From: Chitinophaga parva
Lineage (GTDB): Bacteria; Bacteroidota; Bacteroidia; Chitinophagales; Chitinophagaceae
NCBI RefSeq assembly: GCF_003071345.1
Contig: NZ_QCYK01000002.1
Span: 1,736,001 to 1,800,000 of the forward strand
Length of the DNA: 64,000 nucleotides
Direction: 5' to 3'
A program made the position numbers and the translations under genes. A model generated the notes under the pieces. That model was not told the DNA's origin, searched no databases, and worked only from the letters and a program-made list of their open reading frames with translations. This document shows, piece by piece, positions 41,251-51,031 of this stretch; the stretch's first letter is position 1; each line of letters begins with the position of its first letter.

Positions 41251-43161
41251 ATGGCAAATACGGAGAACAAAGACCTTTCTGCAGCGTATACCGAAGACTC
41301 GATACGGTCGCTGGACTGGCGGGAACACATCCGCCTCCGCCCCGGTATGTACATCGGTAAGCTGGGAGATGGTTCCAGCATGGACGACGGTATCTATATC
41401 CTGCTCAAGGAGGTGGTGGACAACTGTATTGACGAGCATACCATGGGCTTTGGCAAGCAGGTAGAGATCAAAGTGAGTGAGCACAGCGTAACGGTACGTG
41501 ACTATGGCCGCGGTATTCCCCTGGGGAAAGTGGTGGATGTAGTGAGCAAGATCAACACCGGTGCAAAGTACGACAGCAAAGCATTCCAGAAATCAGTAGG
41601 CCTGAACGGGGTGGGTACCAAAGCGGTGAACGCACTCTCGTCCTATTTTAGAGTACAGTCCATCCGCGATGGCCGTACCCGTGTGGCGGAATTTGAGCGC
41701 GGCGTGCTGACCAAAGAACATAAAGAGACCAGCACCCAGGAAACCAATGGCACCCTGGTGACCTTCATACCGGATGACACGGTGTTCAAGAACTTCCGTT
41801 ACATCCCCGAATACCTGGAGGGGCAGATCTGGAATTACTGTTACCTGAATGCGGGCCTCACCATCAACTTCAACGGGCAGAAATACCTGTCTAAGAATGG
41901 CCTCCTGGACCTGCTGAAGGGCAAGACCACGGAGGAAGACCTGCGCTATCCCATCATCCACCTGAGAGGGGATGATATAGAGGTGGCCATTACCCATGAA
42001 AACGCCTACGGCGAAGAATATTACTCCTTCGTAAACGGGCAGCACACCACGCAGGGGGGGACCCACCTGGCGGCCTTCCGCGAAGCGTATGTGAAGACCA
42101 TCCGCGACTTTTTCAAGAAAGATTACGATGCTACCGATATCCGCGCCAGCATTTGCGCCGCCATTGCGGTGCGCGTGCAGGAGCCGGTGTTTGAATCGCA
42201 GACCAAGACCAAGCTGGGCTCCCTCACCGTATCGGAAGGCGGGCAGTCCATGAAGGCCTTTGTGCTGGACTTCCTGTCCAAGCACCTGGACGATTACCTG
42301 CACCGCAATCCCGGTACGGCAGAGGCGTTGAAGAAGCGCATTGAACAGAGTGAAAGGGAGCGGAAGGAACTGGCCGGCATTAAAAAACTGGCCAACGAAC
42401 GCGCCAAGAAAGCGAACCTGCACAACCGCAAGCTGCGTGATTGCCGCTTCCACCTCAATGATGAACTGACCGGGAAGGATAAGGATATCCAGGAAATGAA
42501 GCGCAAGGAGACCACCATCTTCATTACCGAAGGTGACTCCGCGAGTGGTTCTATTACCAAGTCGCGCAACGTGGAGAACCAGGCAGTGTTCAGCCTGCGG
42601 GGCAAGCCGCTGAACTGCTATGGGCTTACCAAGAAGATCGTATACGAGAATGAAGAATTTAACCTGCTGCAGCACGCCCTCAACATTGAAGAAGGGCTGG
42701 AAGACCTGCGGTACAACAATATCGTGATCGCTACTGATGCGGACGTGGACGGCATGCACATCCGCCTGCTGCTGCTCACTTTCTTCCTGCAGTTTTTCCC
42801 GGACCTGGTGAAGAACGGGCACCTGTATGTGCTGGAAACGCCGCTGTTCCGCGTGCGCAACAAGCAGCAGACCATTTATTGTTATGATGAAGGCGAGAAG
42901 CAGGCCGCAGTGAAGAAGCTGGGAGGCAAGCCGGAGATCACGCGCTTTAAAGGCCTGGGTGAAATTTCGCCGGATGAATTTGGCCGCTTTATTGGCCAGG
43001 ATATGCGTAAAGAGCCGATCATCCTATCAAAGGATACCCATATCCAGAAACTGCTGGAATATTACATGGGCAAGAATACACAGACCCGCCAGGAATTTAT
43101 CATTGGCAACCTGCGCTACGAGAAGGATTTGATTGACGAAGAAATAGTAGCGGAAGGATAA
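41251..43161 (+). CDS. parE: DNA topoisomerase IV subunit B
   Basis: A 636-residue GyrB/ParE-type ATPase. The GHKL domain has [25 protein letters not shown] and [20 protein letters not shown] follows. The TOPRIM domain carries EGDSASG with Glu427 and DADVDGMH near residue 495. The length, the [15 protein letters not shown] segment and the lack of a GyrB insertion favour ParE over GyrB. It forms topoisomerase IV with ParC (45152-47689), which decatenates chromosomes. Three other genes separate them. Its promoter is at 41120-41150. Confidence 0.92.
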   Translation: MANTENKDLSAAYTEDSIRSLDWREHIRLRPGMYIGKLGDGSSMDDGIYILLKEVVDNCIDEHTMGFGKQVEIKVSEHSVTVRDYGRGIPLGKVVDVVSKINTGAKYDSKAFQKSVGLNGVGTKAVNALSSYFRVQSIRDGRTRVAEFERGVLTKEHKETSTQETNGTLVTFIPDDTVFKNFRYIPEYLEGQIWNYCYLNAGLTINFNGQKYLSKNGLLDLLKGKTTEEDLRYPIIHLRGDDIEVAITHENAYGEEYYSFVNGQHTTQGGTHLAAFREAYVKTIRDFFKKDYDATDIRASICAAIAVRVQEPVFESQTKTKLGSLTVSEGGQSMKAFVLDFLSKHLDDYLHRNPGTAEALKKRIEQSERERKELAGIKKLANERAKKANLHNRKLRDCRFHLNDELTGKDKDIQEMKRKETTIFITEGDSASGSITKSRNVENQAVFSLRGKPLNCYGLTKKIVYENEEFNLLQHALNIEEGLEDLRYNNIVIATDADVDGMHIRLLLLTFFLQFFPDLVKNGHLYVLETPLFRVRNKQQTIYCYDEGEKQAAVKKLGGKPEITRFKGLGEISPDEFGRFIGQDMRKEPIILSKDTHIQKLLEYYMGKNTQTRQEFIIGNLRYEKDLIDEEIVAEG

Positions 43162-43191
43162 TACAGACTGCAGATCCATTTAAAGTAAAAG

Positions 43192-43722
43192 ATGAAAAAG
43201 TACATTTTACTGTTTGTGACAGGCCTGGTATTTTTTACTGCCTGCAATACGGCCACCCCGGCCAATTATTTTGATTACGCCGTGCTGAATACCAACATGC
43301 TGGACGGCTTTGAGAACGATGGCCTGATGCGCGAAATGGTGCACCCTTCTGCCAAACTGAAAGAAGGTACCAAGGACCAGACGGAGATCATGAAGCGGAA
43401 GGAAATAGTGGACAACAAGATCCAATACGTGGAGCAATCCCTGGAAAAGGTGAAAGGACTGAAGCCTACGGATGAAACCCGGGACATGCTGGCCGCGTCT
43501 GAAGCACTGTACACGTATGTAATTCCCGTGTATAAAAATGAATACACGAAAATGGCGGAGGCATGGGACAATGGCGCCAGCCCGGAACAGGTGGCCGCCA
43601 TGGGCCAGGCTATCCACGATAAATATGGGGAGGGCTACCGGCAGCGTTTTGACAAGCTGATCGCATTGGGCAAGGCCTACGCCGATAAGCACAATATCCA
43701 GGTACAGTGGGGGAATAATTGA
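43192..43722 (+). CDS. Lipoprotein of unknown function
   Basis: A 176-residue protein. The lipobox is VFFTAC (Cys18) after a short basic start. The mature part is helical and charged, with two long helices (about 55-100 and 110-170). A YFDYAVLNTNMLDGF segment precedes them. It follows parE by 30 bases and precedes the DUF1835 gene by 31 bases on the same strand. I recognise no reliable family. Confidence 0.75.
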   Translation: MKKYILLFVTGLVFFTACNTATPANYFDYAVLNTNMLDGFENDGLMREMVHPSAKLKEGTKDQTEIMKRKEIVDNKIQYVEQSLEKVKGLKPTDETRDMLAASEALYTYVIPVYKNEYTKMAEAWDNGASPEQVAAMGQAIHDKYGEGYRQRFDKLIALGKAYADKHNIQVQWGNN

Positions 43723-43753
43723 TCTTTAGGAATAACATTTATTAATAGTTTTC

Positions 43754-44641
43754 ATGCATATCGTTTTTGGAACCGCTTCGGCAACGGCATTGGCAGCAGC
43801 GTTTGAGCTGGACAGCAGCCTTCAGTCGGAGATCCTGAGCTTTGAGGACGACCTTTCTGTGGGGCCGCTCTTCATCCTGGACACAAAAGACGGGCAACTG
43901 GCCCGCCAGCAATGGTGGGACACGGTGAATGAAGTACCGCCGCCACCGCCCGAAAGTGAAAATATTTCCGCAGTGCCGGAGGGTTTTACCCGCGTGGCAG
44001 ACCTGCCCAAAGATGTGCAGCTGTTCCGCGGGCTGAAGGCCCGCCTGAAAGCGGAGGAAGACCTGCAGCTCTGCATCTGGGCCGGGCAGAATGCGCGGGA
44101 TGTGACGGGTTACTTCTGGCTGGTGAGCCAGTTGTATGATTTTTCCGGCCGTGTGCAGATCGTTTACCTGAACAACCTTCCTTTCCTGAATGAGAAAGGC
44201 GGCATATTTTATCCTACGCAACTGAGCCAGATACTGCCCAGGGAATTTGTGAAAGCGAAAAAACTGGCAAGGCCGGTATCGCTGGCAGAATTTGAACTGG
44301 ATGGGGATGAGTGGCGCCGGCTGATGAACGAGAATGCGGGCATACGCCTGCTGGAAGGTGGCAAGAAGCTGAAAGGGGAGCCCGTTACGTTCCTGGACAA
44401 GGACCTGCTGGCAGCGGTAAGTGCTGGCCCTACCAAGGCCAGTAAAGCGGTGAGCCAGGTAACGGGCAAGCTGAAGTTCCCGGTGGCAGAGCATTTCCTG
44501 GGATGGCGGGTCAAGGAACTGGTGAAAGCCGGTACCCTGGAAAGCAAGGGAGAGCTGAAGGCCCTGAAAGATTTTGAAGTATTCCTGCCGGGCATGGGTG
44601 GCGCAGCTCCCGTGGCAGCAGAAGAAAATATTGCATTATGA
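43754..44641 (+). CDS. DUF1835-type protein
   Basis: A 295-residue soluble protein. MHIVFGTASATALAAAFE and EILSFEDDLSVGPLF mark the DUF1835 domain (1-120), and the following SRVQIVYLNNLPFLNEK-like part fits the DUF3658-type C-terminal region that often accompanies it. Function unknown. Its stop overlaps the next ATG by four bases (ATGA, 44638-44641), so the cupin gene is translationally coupled. Confidence 0.8.
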   Translation: MHIVFGTASATALAAAFELDSSLQSEILSFEDDLSVGPLFILDTKDGQLARQQWWDTVNEVPPPPPESENISAVPEGFTRVADLPKDVQLFRGLKARLKAEEDLQLCIWAGQNARDVTGYFWLVSQLYDFSGRVQIVYLNNLPFLNEKGGIFYPTQLSQILPREFVKAKKLARPVSLAEFELDGDEWRRLMNENAGIRLLEGGKKLKGEPVTFLDKDLLAAVSAGPTKASKAVSQVTGKLKFPVAEHFLGWRVKELVKAGTLESKGELKALKDFEVFLPGMGGAAPVAAEENIAL

Positions 44642-45021
44642 TCACCGTAACCCCTTTACACCTCATGGGCAAAGACGACCGTGGGGAGAACTATACCTGG
44701 GATTGTACCCGCACGGGTGCGTTCATCCTCTGCTACCGCAAAGCCGGCAGCAGCAGCGGCCAGCACTACCACGAGGGCAAAAGTGCCAACAAGAACCCCG
44801 AGATCCTTTTCCTGCTGAGCGGTACTGCGGAAATGCACTGGTGCACCCTGGACCAGCGGGATAAAATGGAGACCATCACCATCCAGGCCCCGGCAAAAGT
44901 GGTGGTGCCCGTTATGATCTGGCACCAGCTCATAGCGGTGACAGATTGTAGTTTTATGGAACTGAACAGCGTAGAGGATGTGCAGGCAGATTCGGTGCGG
45001 ATCTGGCGGGAGGAGTTGTAA
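44638..45021 (+). CDS. Small cupin-domain protein
   Basis: A 127-residue single cupin fold. Metal-ligand-like residues are in QHYHEGKS and GTAEMHWCTL, with HQLIAVTDC toward the end. It may bind a metal and a small carboxylate or sugar ligand. It overlaps the DUF1835 gene by four bases, which points to a joint function. parC follows after 130 bases. Confidence 0.75.
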   Translation: MITVTPLHLMGKDDRGENYTWDCTRTGAFILCYRKAGSSSGQHYHEGKSANKNPEILFLLSGTAEMHWCTLDQRDKMETITIQAPAKVVVPVMIWHQLIAVTDCSFMELNSVEDVQADSVRIWREEL

Positions 45022-45039
45022 GGGAGGGGCTTTCATAGC

Positions 45040-45085
45040 GCTGGAAATTGTTTCCTGCCGGTGGTTTTCCTGAAGCTGGAAATTG
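45040..45085. repeat. GCTGGAAATTG direct repeat upstream of parC
   Basis: GCTGGAAATTG occurs at 45040-45050 and 45075-45085, 35 bases apart, in the 130-base gap before parC. The same 11-mer also forms the arms of the ccmF terminator at 4230-4277. The meaning is unclear. Confidence 0.35.
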
Positions 45086-45151
45086 GTTGTGGGAAATTAT
45101 CCCCGGGTCAGCGCTTTCATTTTTTGAAATTGAAAAAAAGCAAGCAATAAT

Positions 45152-47689
45152 ATGAGTGAATTAGAAAACGGCATGGCAGACGAATCCCTCCAGGGAGTTA
45201 CCCACGTAGGCGGGATGTACGAGAACTGGTTCCTGGACTATGCCTCTTACGTGATCCTGGAACGTGCAGTGCCGGCGGTGGAAGACGGGCTGAAACCCGT
45301 ACAGCGCCGTATTATGCACGCTATGAAAGAAATGGATGACGGCCGCTTTAACAAGGTGGCCAACATCATCGGGCAAACCATGCAGTACCACCCGCATGGT
45401 GATGCCTCCATTGGCGACGCCATTGTGGGCCTGGGGCAGAAAGACCTGCTCATAGAAACGCAGGGTAACTGGGGCGATGTACGTACCGGCGACGATGCCG
45501 CCGCCGCCCGTTACATTGAGGCGCGCCTTTCCAAATTTGCACTGGACGTACTGTTCAATGCAAAGACCACCACCTGGCAGCTGAGCTATGATGGCCGCAA
45601 GAACGAGCCTTTGTCGCTCCCGGCAAAATTCCCCCTGCTGCTGGCACAAGGGGCAGAAGGCATTGCCGTAGGCCTTTCCACCAAGATCCTGCCGCATAAT
45701 TTCAATGAACTGATAGACGCTTCCATCAAATACCTGCGGGGCCGCAAGTTTGAGTTGTACCCGGACTTTGCTACCGGCGGCATGATCGATGTGGCGAACT
45801 ACAATGACGGGAAGCGCGGCGGCAAAGTGCGGGTGCGTGCCCACATTGAAGAAAAAGATAAAAAGACCCTGCTTGTAAAAGACGTGCCTTACGGTGTTAC
45901 CACCACACAGCTAATGGAAAGCATCGTGAAGGCCAATGATAACGGCAAGATCAAGATCCGCAAAGTGGTAGACAATACCGCCGCTGATGTGGAGATTGAA
46001 GTGCACCTGGCGCCTGGCATTTCACCGGATATCACCATTGATGCCCTGTATGCCTTCACCGATTGCGAGATCTCCATTTCTCCCAATGCCTGCGTGATCA
46101 TTGAAGACAAACCCCGCTTTGTAACCGCCAGCGAACTGCTGAAGCAAAGCACGGACTTCACCAAAGAACTGTTGCAGCAGGAACTGGAAATAAAGCTGGC
46201 GGAACTGGAAAATAAATGGCACTACACCTCGCTGGAAAAGATCTTCTTTGAGAAGGGTATCTACAAGGAGCTGGAGCAGAAGCACAAGGACTGGGAAGCC
46301 GTGCTGCAGGCCATTGACAAGGCATTTGGGCCTTACAAGAAACAACTGAAACGCGCCATTGAGCGCGAGGATATTGTAAAGCTCACGGAGAAGCCCGTGC
46401 GCCGCATTTACCGCCTGGATATTAACGAACTGAATGAGCAGATCAAGGCCATTGAGGCAGACATCAAGCAGGTCAAATACGACCTGGCGAACCTGGTGGA
46501 TTTTGCCGTGGCTTACTACGAGAACCTGCTGAAGAAATACGGCAAGGGCCGCGACCGCAAAACCGAGATCAAGACCTTTGACACCATCCAGGTGCAACAG
46601 GTGGCCATTGCCAATACCAAGCTGTATGTGAACCGGGCGGAGGGTTTCATTGGTACCTCGCTGAAGAAGGACGAATTTGTAGCGGATTGCTCTGACCTGG
46701 ATAACATCATCGTATTCCTCCGCAATGGTAAAATGATGATCACCAAGGTGGCAGAGAAAACCTTTGTGGGCAAGGATATTATCCACGTGGCCGTGTTCCG
46801 CAAGAACGATGAGCGCACCACCTACAATATGATCTACGTGGACGGCATCAGCGGTGTCACCTTTGCCAAACGCTTTAACGTAACGGGCATTACCCGCGAT
46901 AAAGAATACGAACTGGCCGGCAAGGGCGACAAGCATACCAAGGTACACTACTTCACGGCCAATCCCAACGGGGAAGCAGAAGTGGTGACCGTGAAACTGA
47001 GCCCCAACAGCCCCGCGCGTAAAAAGGAATTTGACTTCTACTTTGAAACCCTGGACATCAAGGGCCGCGCATCCATGGGTAACCAGCTCACGAAATACAC
47101 CGTAAAAAGCGTGAAGTTCAAGGAAGCCGGCGTATCTACCCTGGCAGGCCTGAAGATCTGGTACGATGACGCCACCGGCCGCCTGAACACGGAAGACCGT
47201 GGTGTGTACATCGGCAGCTTTGAAGGGGATGACAAGATCCTGGTGATCAACAAGAACGGTACCTATGAGTTGACCAACTACGAGCTCACGAACCGTTACG
47301 AAACCGATGCGGTGATGTACATCGAGAAATTCAATCCCGAGAAGATCGTGTCAGCCGTATACTTCGATGCAGATAAAAAACAATACAACGCCAAGCGCTT
47401 TAAGATAGAAACGCAGACGCTGAACAATAAGTTCCAGTTCATTAAAGAAGGTGCCGGCAATCATGTAGAGCTGGTGACCACCGTGGCGGAACCACTGCTG
47501 CTGCTGAAGACCGGTAAAAAGCGCAACCCGGACGAAGAGCAGTTTGAGCTGAATGAATTTGTTGAAGTGACCGGCTGGAAAACAATAGGGACACGTATTG
47601 CAGGCGATGATTTTGTAAGCATTGAATTACTGAACGAGGAAGAGGAAACACCGGAAGATGGCGGTGGCTTGCAGGGAGAGTTGTTTTAA
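45152..47689 (+). CDS. parC: DNA topoisomerase IV subunit A
   Basis: An 845-residue GyrA/ParC-type subunit. The catalytic Tyr121 lies in AAARYIEARLS, preceded by EDGLKPVQRRI and HPHGDASIGDAIV (winged-helix domain). A coiled-coil tower and a C-terminal domain follow. The C-terminal domain lacks a clear GyrA box (QRRGGKG), consistent with ParC rather than GyrA. With ParE (41251-43161) it forms topoisomerase IV. Its acidic tail (EEEETPEDGGG) is typical of the phylum. Confidence 0.93.
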   Translation: MSELENGMADESLQGVTHVGGMYENWFLDYASYVILERAVPAVEDGLKPVQRRIMHAMKEMDDGRFNKVANIIGQTMQYHPHGDASIGDAIVGLGQKDLLIETQGNWGDVRTGDDAAAARYIEARLSKFALDVLFNAKTTTWQLSYDGRKNEPLSLPAKFPLLLAQGAEGIAVGLSTKILPHNFNELIDASIKYLRGRKFELYPDFATGGMIDVANYNDGKRGGKVRVRAHIEEKDKKTLLVKDVPYGVTTTQLMESIVKANDNGKIKIRKVVDNTAADVEIEVHLAPGISPDITIDALYAFTDCEISISPNACVIIEDKPRFVTASELLKQSTDFTKELLQQELEIKLAELENKWHYTSLEKIFFEKGIYKELEQKHKDWEAVLQAIDKAFGPYKKQLKRAIEREDIVKLTEKPVRRIYRLDINELNEQIKAIEADIKQVKYDLANLVDFAVAYYENLLKKYGKGRDRKTEIKTFDTIQVQQVAIANTKLYVNRAEGFIGTSLKKDEFVADCSDLDNIIVFLRNGKMMITKVAEKTFVGKDIIHVAVFRKNDERTTYNMIYVDGISGVTFAKRFNVTGITRDKEYELAGKGDKHTKVHYFTANPNGEAEVVTVKLSPNSPARKKEFDFYFETLDIKGRASMGNQLTKYTVKSVKFKEAGVSTLAGLKIWYDDATGRLNTEDRGVYIGSFEGDDKILVINKNGTYELTNYELTNRYETDAVMYIEKFNPEKIVSAVYFDADKKQYNAKRFKIETQTLNNKFQFIKEGAGNHVELVTTVAEPLLLLKTGKKRNPDEEQFELNEFVEVTGWKTIGTRIAGDDFVSIELLNEEEETPEDGGGLQGELF

Positions 47690-47728
47690 TGGAGATTTAA
47701 AAGCCGGTGTTTTTGCCGGGGAAAGATA

Positions 47729-47763
47729 AAGTGCCCTCGCAGTGATGCGGGGGCACTTTTTTT
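47729..47763 (+). terminator. Terminator after parC
   Basis: Twelve-base stem AAGTGCCCTCGC (47729-47740) / GCGGGGGCACTT (47747-47758) with one mismatch and a T-run to about 47763. Confidence 0.85.
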
Positions 47764-47842
47764 AGGGAAAGTTGGTGATGTGTTTTAGAAGAAAGGCTGC
47801 GCCGGCGAAGGGGCAATTATGATACAGTTCTGGTGTATTCTA

Positions 47843-47966
47843 CTATAACAGTTTTTATCCTGCATGCTGTAATGAATTGATTTACATGGTGTGGAATCCA
47901 ATGTGGGCCGTTCTTCCCGCTGGTATGTAACAGATTTAAAATCGGTAAATGTGGCTATAACAGTTT
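47843..47966. promoter_or_regulatory. CTATAACAGTTT direct repeat before the MocR gene
   Basis: CTATAACAGTTT is present at 47843-47854 and 47955-47966, the second copy ending 11 bases before the MocR start. MocR-type regulators commonly bind direct repeats near their own gene, so this may be an autoregulatory operator. A related ATACAGTTCT occurs at 47822. Confidence 0.5.
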
Positions 47967-47977
47967 ACTTTTACCGC

Positions 47978-49426
47978 ATGAAAGAACACGCTTACCAAGC
48001 CCTGGCTGGCCAGCTGGCTTCCATGATAGATAAGGGTATTTACAAGCCCGGTGAAAAGCTGCCGTCTGTGCGCCGCCTGCACCAGGAGCACCAGCTCAGC
48101 ATGGGCACTGTGCTGCTGGCATTCCAGCACCTGGCAGACAAAGGGCTTATCACGGCCCGCGAAAAATCCGGCTATTTTGTAAACCAGCGCGCCGGCAAAG
48201 TGTTGCCGCTGCCGCAATCTCTACCTGCCTCCGTATCGGCGCATACGGTGCGGATAGACCAGGTGTTGCAGCAAATGAAAATGGAAGGGAAGGGGCGCCG
48301 CTTTGTATCGTTTACAGCTGCATTGCCGGATGACCGCATGCTGCCGTACAATAGCATCAAGCGTGCCATACAACAGGTTTCCCGCGATGTGAGCGGGAGT
48401 TACCTTATGCAGGAAAGCCGCAAGGGCTATCCCGCGCTGCGCGAGGCTATTGCCAAGCGTTCTTTCTGGTGGAAAGGCACCACCCACCCGGATGAGGTGG
48501 TGATCACCAATGGTGCTACTGAAGCTATATTGTGCTGCCTTAAAGCAGTGACAAAGCCGGGCGATACGGTGTTGGTGCAAGACCCTTGCTATTATGGCAT
48601 TATGCGCGTGCTGGAATGCCTGGAGCTGAAGATCGCTACCATTCCGTCGTACCACGGCAGGGGCGTGGATTATACAGAGTTAAGAGATGCCTGCCAGCGC
48701 CTGTCGGTGAAGGCCTGCATACTGGTGAGCAATTTCAATAACCCGGATGGGGCCAGCATTAGTACGGATAGCAAAAAACGCATCGCGGCGTTTGCCAACG
48801 AAGCCTGCATGCCGGTGATAGAAGACGACCTGTACGGAGAGCTGTACACCGGCGGTGGCCGGCCGGATACCATCAAAGCATACGACAGTGGTGGCTGGGT
48901 GATGTATTGTAATTCCTTTACCAAAACACTGGTGCCGGGTTTTCGCATAGGATGGTGTGCGGCAGGACGTTTTGCGGATGAAGTGGCCCGCATTAAATCC
49001 ATGCACAACGGCGCTACATCCAGCCTGGGCCAGAGAGTGGTGGAGCAGCTGGTAACTTCCGGCGCGTATGACCGCCACCTGCACCGCTACCGTGTGGAGC
49101 TGGGAAAGAACCTGCATCGCGTTACGCAGGTTATTGAAAACCATTTCCCGGAAGGCACCCGCATTACCCGCCCGCAAGGCGGTATGGTCCTCTGGATAGA
49201 GCTGCCGGCCTGCATTAACACCGTGGCCCTCCAGGATGCAGCACTGGCGCAGGATGTGGCTTATGCCCCCGGCGAGATCTTTTCTGCAAAGGGGGATTAC
49301 CAGCATTACCTGCGCATCAGTTATGCGCTTACCTGGGAGCCGCGCGTGGAAAAAGCATTGGTGCGCCTGGGGCAGTTGATCACGCAAGCCTCCCGGCAGC
49401 AGGGCATACAGCGGCACTCCGCTTAG
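47978..49426 (+). CDS. MocR-family transcriptional regulator (GntR-aminotransferase fusion)
   Basis: A 482-residue protein from ATG 47978. An N-terminal GntR winged helix (about 1-70; KLPSVRRLHQEHQLSMGTV) is joined to a class-I aminotransferase-like domain. The PLP Lys is about Lys316 in NSFTKTLVPGFRIGW. MocR proteins regulate vitamin B6 or amino-acid genes using PLP as ligand. The GTG start at 47891 gives an unlikely N-terminal addition. The target is not visible: no pdx gene is near. It converges with the gene at 49430 with three bases between. Confidence 0.9.
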   Translation: MKEHAYQALAGQLASMIDKGIYKPGEKLPSVRRLHQEHQLSMGTVLLAFQHLADKGLITAREKSGYFVNQRAGKVLPLPQSLPASVSAHTVRIDQVLQQMKMEGKGRRFVSFTAALPDDRMLPYNSIKRAIQQVSRDVSGSYLMQESRKGYPALREAIAKRSFWWKGTTHPDEVVITNGATEAILCCLKAVTKPGDTVLVQDPCYYGIMRVLECLELKIATIPSYHGRGVDYTELRDACQRLSVKACILVSNFNNPDGASISTDSKKRIAAFANEACMPVIEDDLYGELYTGGGRPDTIKAYDSGGWVMYCNSFTKTLVPGFRIGWCAAGRFADEVARIKSMHNGATSSLGQRVVEQLVTSGAYDRHLHRYRVELGKNLHRVTQVIENHFPEGTRITRPQGGMVLWIELPACINTVALQDAALAQDVAYAPGEIFSAKGDYQHYLRISYALTWEPRVEKALVRLGQLITQASRQQGIQRHSA

Positions 49427-49429
49427 CTG

Positions 49430-50437
49430 TTATGGCTTTTTGGCAGGCGTTTTTTTCTTGCTGCTCTTTTGTGGGCTGGCAGCGGCTTTGGCGGCTTGTG
49501 CCGCCTGCACTTCTTCTTCAGATTGAATGTGGGTGTTGTCTTTTTCTTTCATGTCCAGTGGCATGGGTGCCGGTGCCTGGCCGTTCTGTAATTTATCGTG
49601 GAAGATCTTATCGATGTGCACCCATTTACCATTCTTCCATTTGAAAGCTTCGTAATCGAGATCAGGTACGTAGGTGAATTTTTTCCTGGGCTCATTGCTC
49701 TCGGAGATCAGGTGATCATACACGATCATGTCCATATCCGGGTAGTAGTTCAGCGTTACGTTCGCATCTTTTTTATATTCCAGGAAAAAGCGGTTCTGCG
49801 TGGGGCGCTTTACGGAGTCTTCTTCAAAACTGAACATGGGCGCGCCAAACACGGGCTGCCCGTCTTTGAAAGTAAGCACATCCAGCAGTTTTTTCTGGCT
49901 GCGGGGATTGTTGCCATCCCAGCCGCACAGCGTGTAGTATTCCTGGTTAAAGAAGTGTGTCTGCACAATATTGTAATACAGGCATCCATACCAGGCGCGG
50001 TTGCTGGTGATGGTGTCCGCATTGTTAATATACTCGCTGCTGTCTATCAGGGGAAAGAGTTTTAAACTGCCATCGGCGGTGCGCATCTGGATGGTACCGT
50101 GGTGGGAGAAAAAACCATTGTCCGTTACATCTACCCAGGTGAAGATGCGGAAGGTGCTGTCTTTCGGGTATTTGATGGCCACCGTTTCCAGTGAATCAAA
50201 AGGAAAATAAAAAGAGTTTTTGGTCTTCAGGGCACGCACCAGGCGGGGAATGAAGGCCAGCATGGCGTTGTGGCGGGCATCGTCATTTTTGCCGCGCAGC
50301 ATTTCATCACCCAGCAGGCGCAGCGAATCCTGTTGTTTCAAAAGGCTTTGTTTGTCCTGGGGCGTCAGCTTTTGTTGGGCATGCACCAGGGGCATAGCTA
50401 AGCAGAGTAGCAGGAGCAGGGACAGGTATCGTTTCAT
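49430..50437 (-). CDS. Secreted protein of unknown function
   Basis: A 335-residue protein with a signal peptide (cleavage at VHA-QQK). The central part is Tyr/Phe/Asp-rich with DMIVYDHLISESNEP and FKWKNGKWVHIDK. A basic Lys/Ala/Ser-rich tail (KAAASPQKSSKKKTPAKKP) ends it, which is unusual for a mature exported protein. No family recognised. It is the last gene of the minus-strand glycan operon, 42 bases after gmhB, and meets the MocR gene end to end. Confidence 0.7.
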   Translation of the reverse strand: MKRYLSLLLLLCLAMPLVHAQQKLTPQDKQSLLKQQDSLRLLGDEMLRGKNDDARHNAMLAFIPRLVRALKTKNSFYFPFDSLETVAIKYPKDSTFRIFTWVDVTDNGFFSHHGTIQMRTADGSLKLFPLIDSSEYINNADTITSNRAWYGCLYYNIVQTHFFNQEYYTLCGWDGNNPRSQKKLLDVLTFKDGQPVFGAPMFSFEEDSVKRPTQNRFFLEYKKDANVTLNYYPDMDMIVYDHLISESNEPRKKFTYVPDLDYEAFKWKNGKWVHIDKIFHDKLQNGQAPAPMPLDMKEKDNTHIQSEEEVQAAQAAKAAASPQKSSKKKTPAKKP

Positions 50438-50479
50438 GATTGCGGAAATGGTCAGTGAATATACGCCGTGTGGGCCAAT

Positions 50480-51028
50480 TTATTGTATGGCCCGGGCAAA
50501 GTGCAGCAGGCTTTCATACCGGGCATCCTGCAGCGGGTGGGGAAAGGGAAGATCAGGCAGGGTAGAGGGAATGAACACGGTGTACATGCCCAGGTTCTTG
50601 CCAAACTGCATATCACTCAGCGTGTTGCCTACCATGATGCTGCGGGCAAAATCTATTTCCGGGAAGTCTTGCTGCGCCTGCAATCCCATGCCTGGCTGGG
50701 GTTTGCGGCAGGGGCTGTTGCTATCTACATCCGGGCAGTGGTAAATGCGGTCTATACGCCCCCCGTGAGGCGCTATGGCGGCCAGCATGCGGGTATGGAT
50801 ATCCTGCAGCCCCGCGGTGGTGAGCAGGCCTTTGCCTATGCAGCGCTGGTTTGTGGTCACCACGATATGACCAAAGCGCCGGGCAAAGATGCCCAGGGCT
50901 TCTTCCGCACCGCTGGTGAATTTGAACATATCCCAATGCAGCACATAGCCCTTGCGGATCTCTTCATTGATCACGCCATCGCGGTCCAGGAAAAGGGTCC
51001 AGCTGTTATCGATGAGGGGAAGTTGCAT
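50480..51028 (-). CDS. gmhB: D-glycero-D-manno-heptose-1,7-bisphosphate 7-phosphatase (HAD family)
   Basis: A 182-residue HAD-IIIA phosphatase. The catalytic Asp15 and Asp17 are in FLDRDGVINEE; TTNQ and CRKPQPGM are motifs of the GmhB family. The Zn-binding loop of E. coli GmhB (C-x-H..C-x-C) is reduced to Cys98 and Cys107 (CPD..PCRKP). It removes the 7-phosphate from heptose bisphosphate. It follows hddC with a three-base gap, inside a complete GDP-heptose pathway. Confidence 0.85.
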   Translation of the reverse strand: MQLPLIDNSWTLFLDRDGVINEEIRKGYVLHWDMFKFTSGAEEALGIFARRFGHIVVTTNQRCIGKGLLTTAGLQDIHTRMLAAIAPHGGRIDRIYHCPDVDSNSPCRKPQPGMGLQAQQDFPEIDFARSIMVGNTLSDMQFGKNLGMYTVFIPSTLPDLPFPHPLQDARYESLLHFARAIQ

Positions 51029-51031
51029 GGT

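Noticed and set aside
4230..45085. 11-mer GCTGGAAATTG shared by the ccmF terminator and the parC upstream region as a dispersed repeat family
   Set aside because: Only four copies were noticed, in different orientations and contexts, which could be coincidence in an 11-base match.
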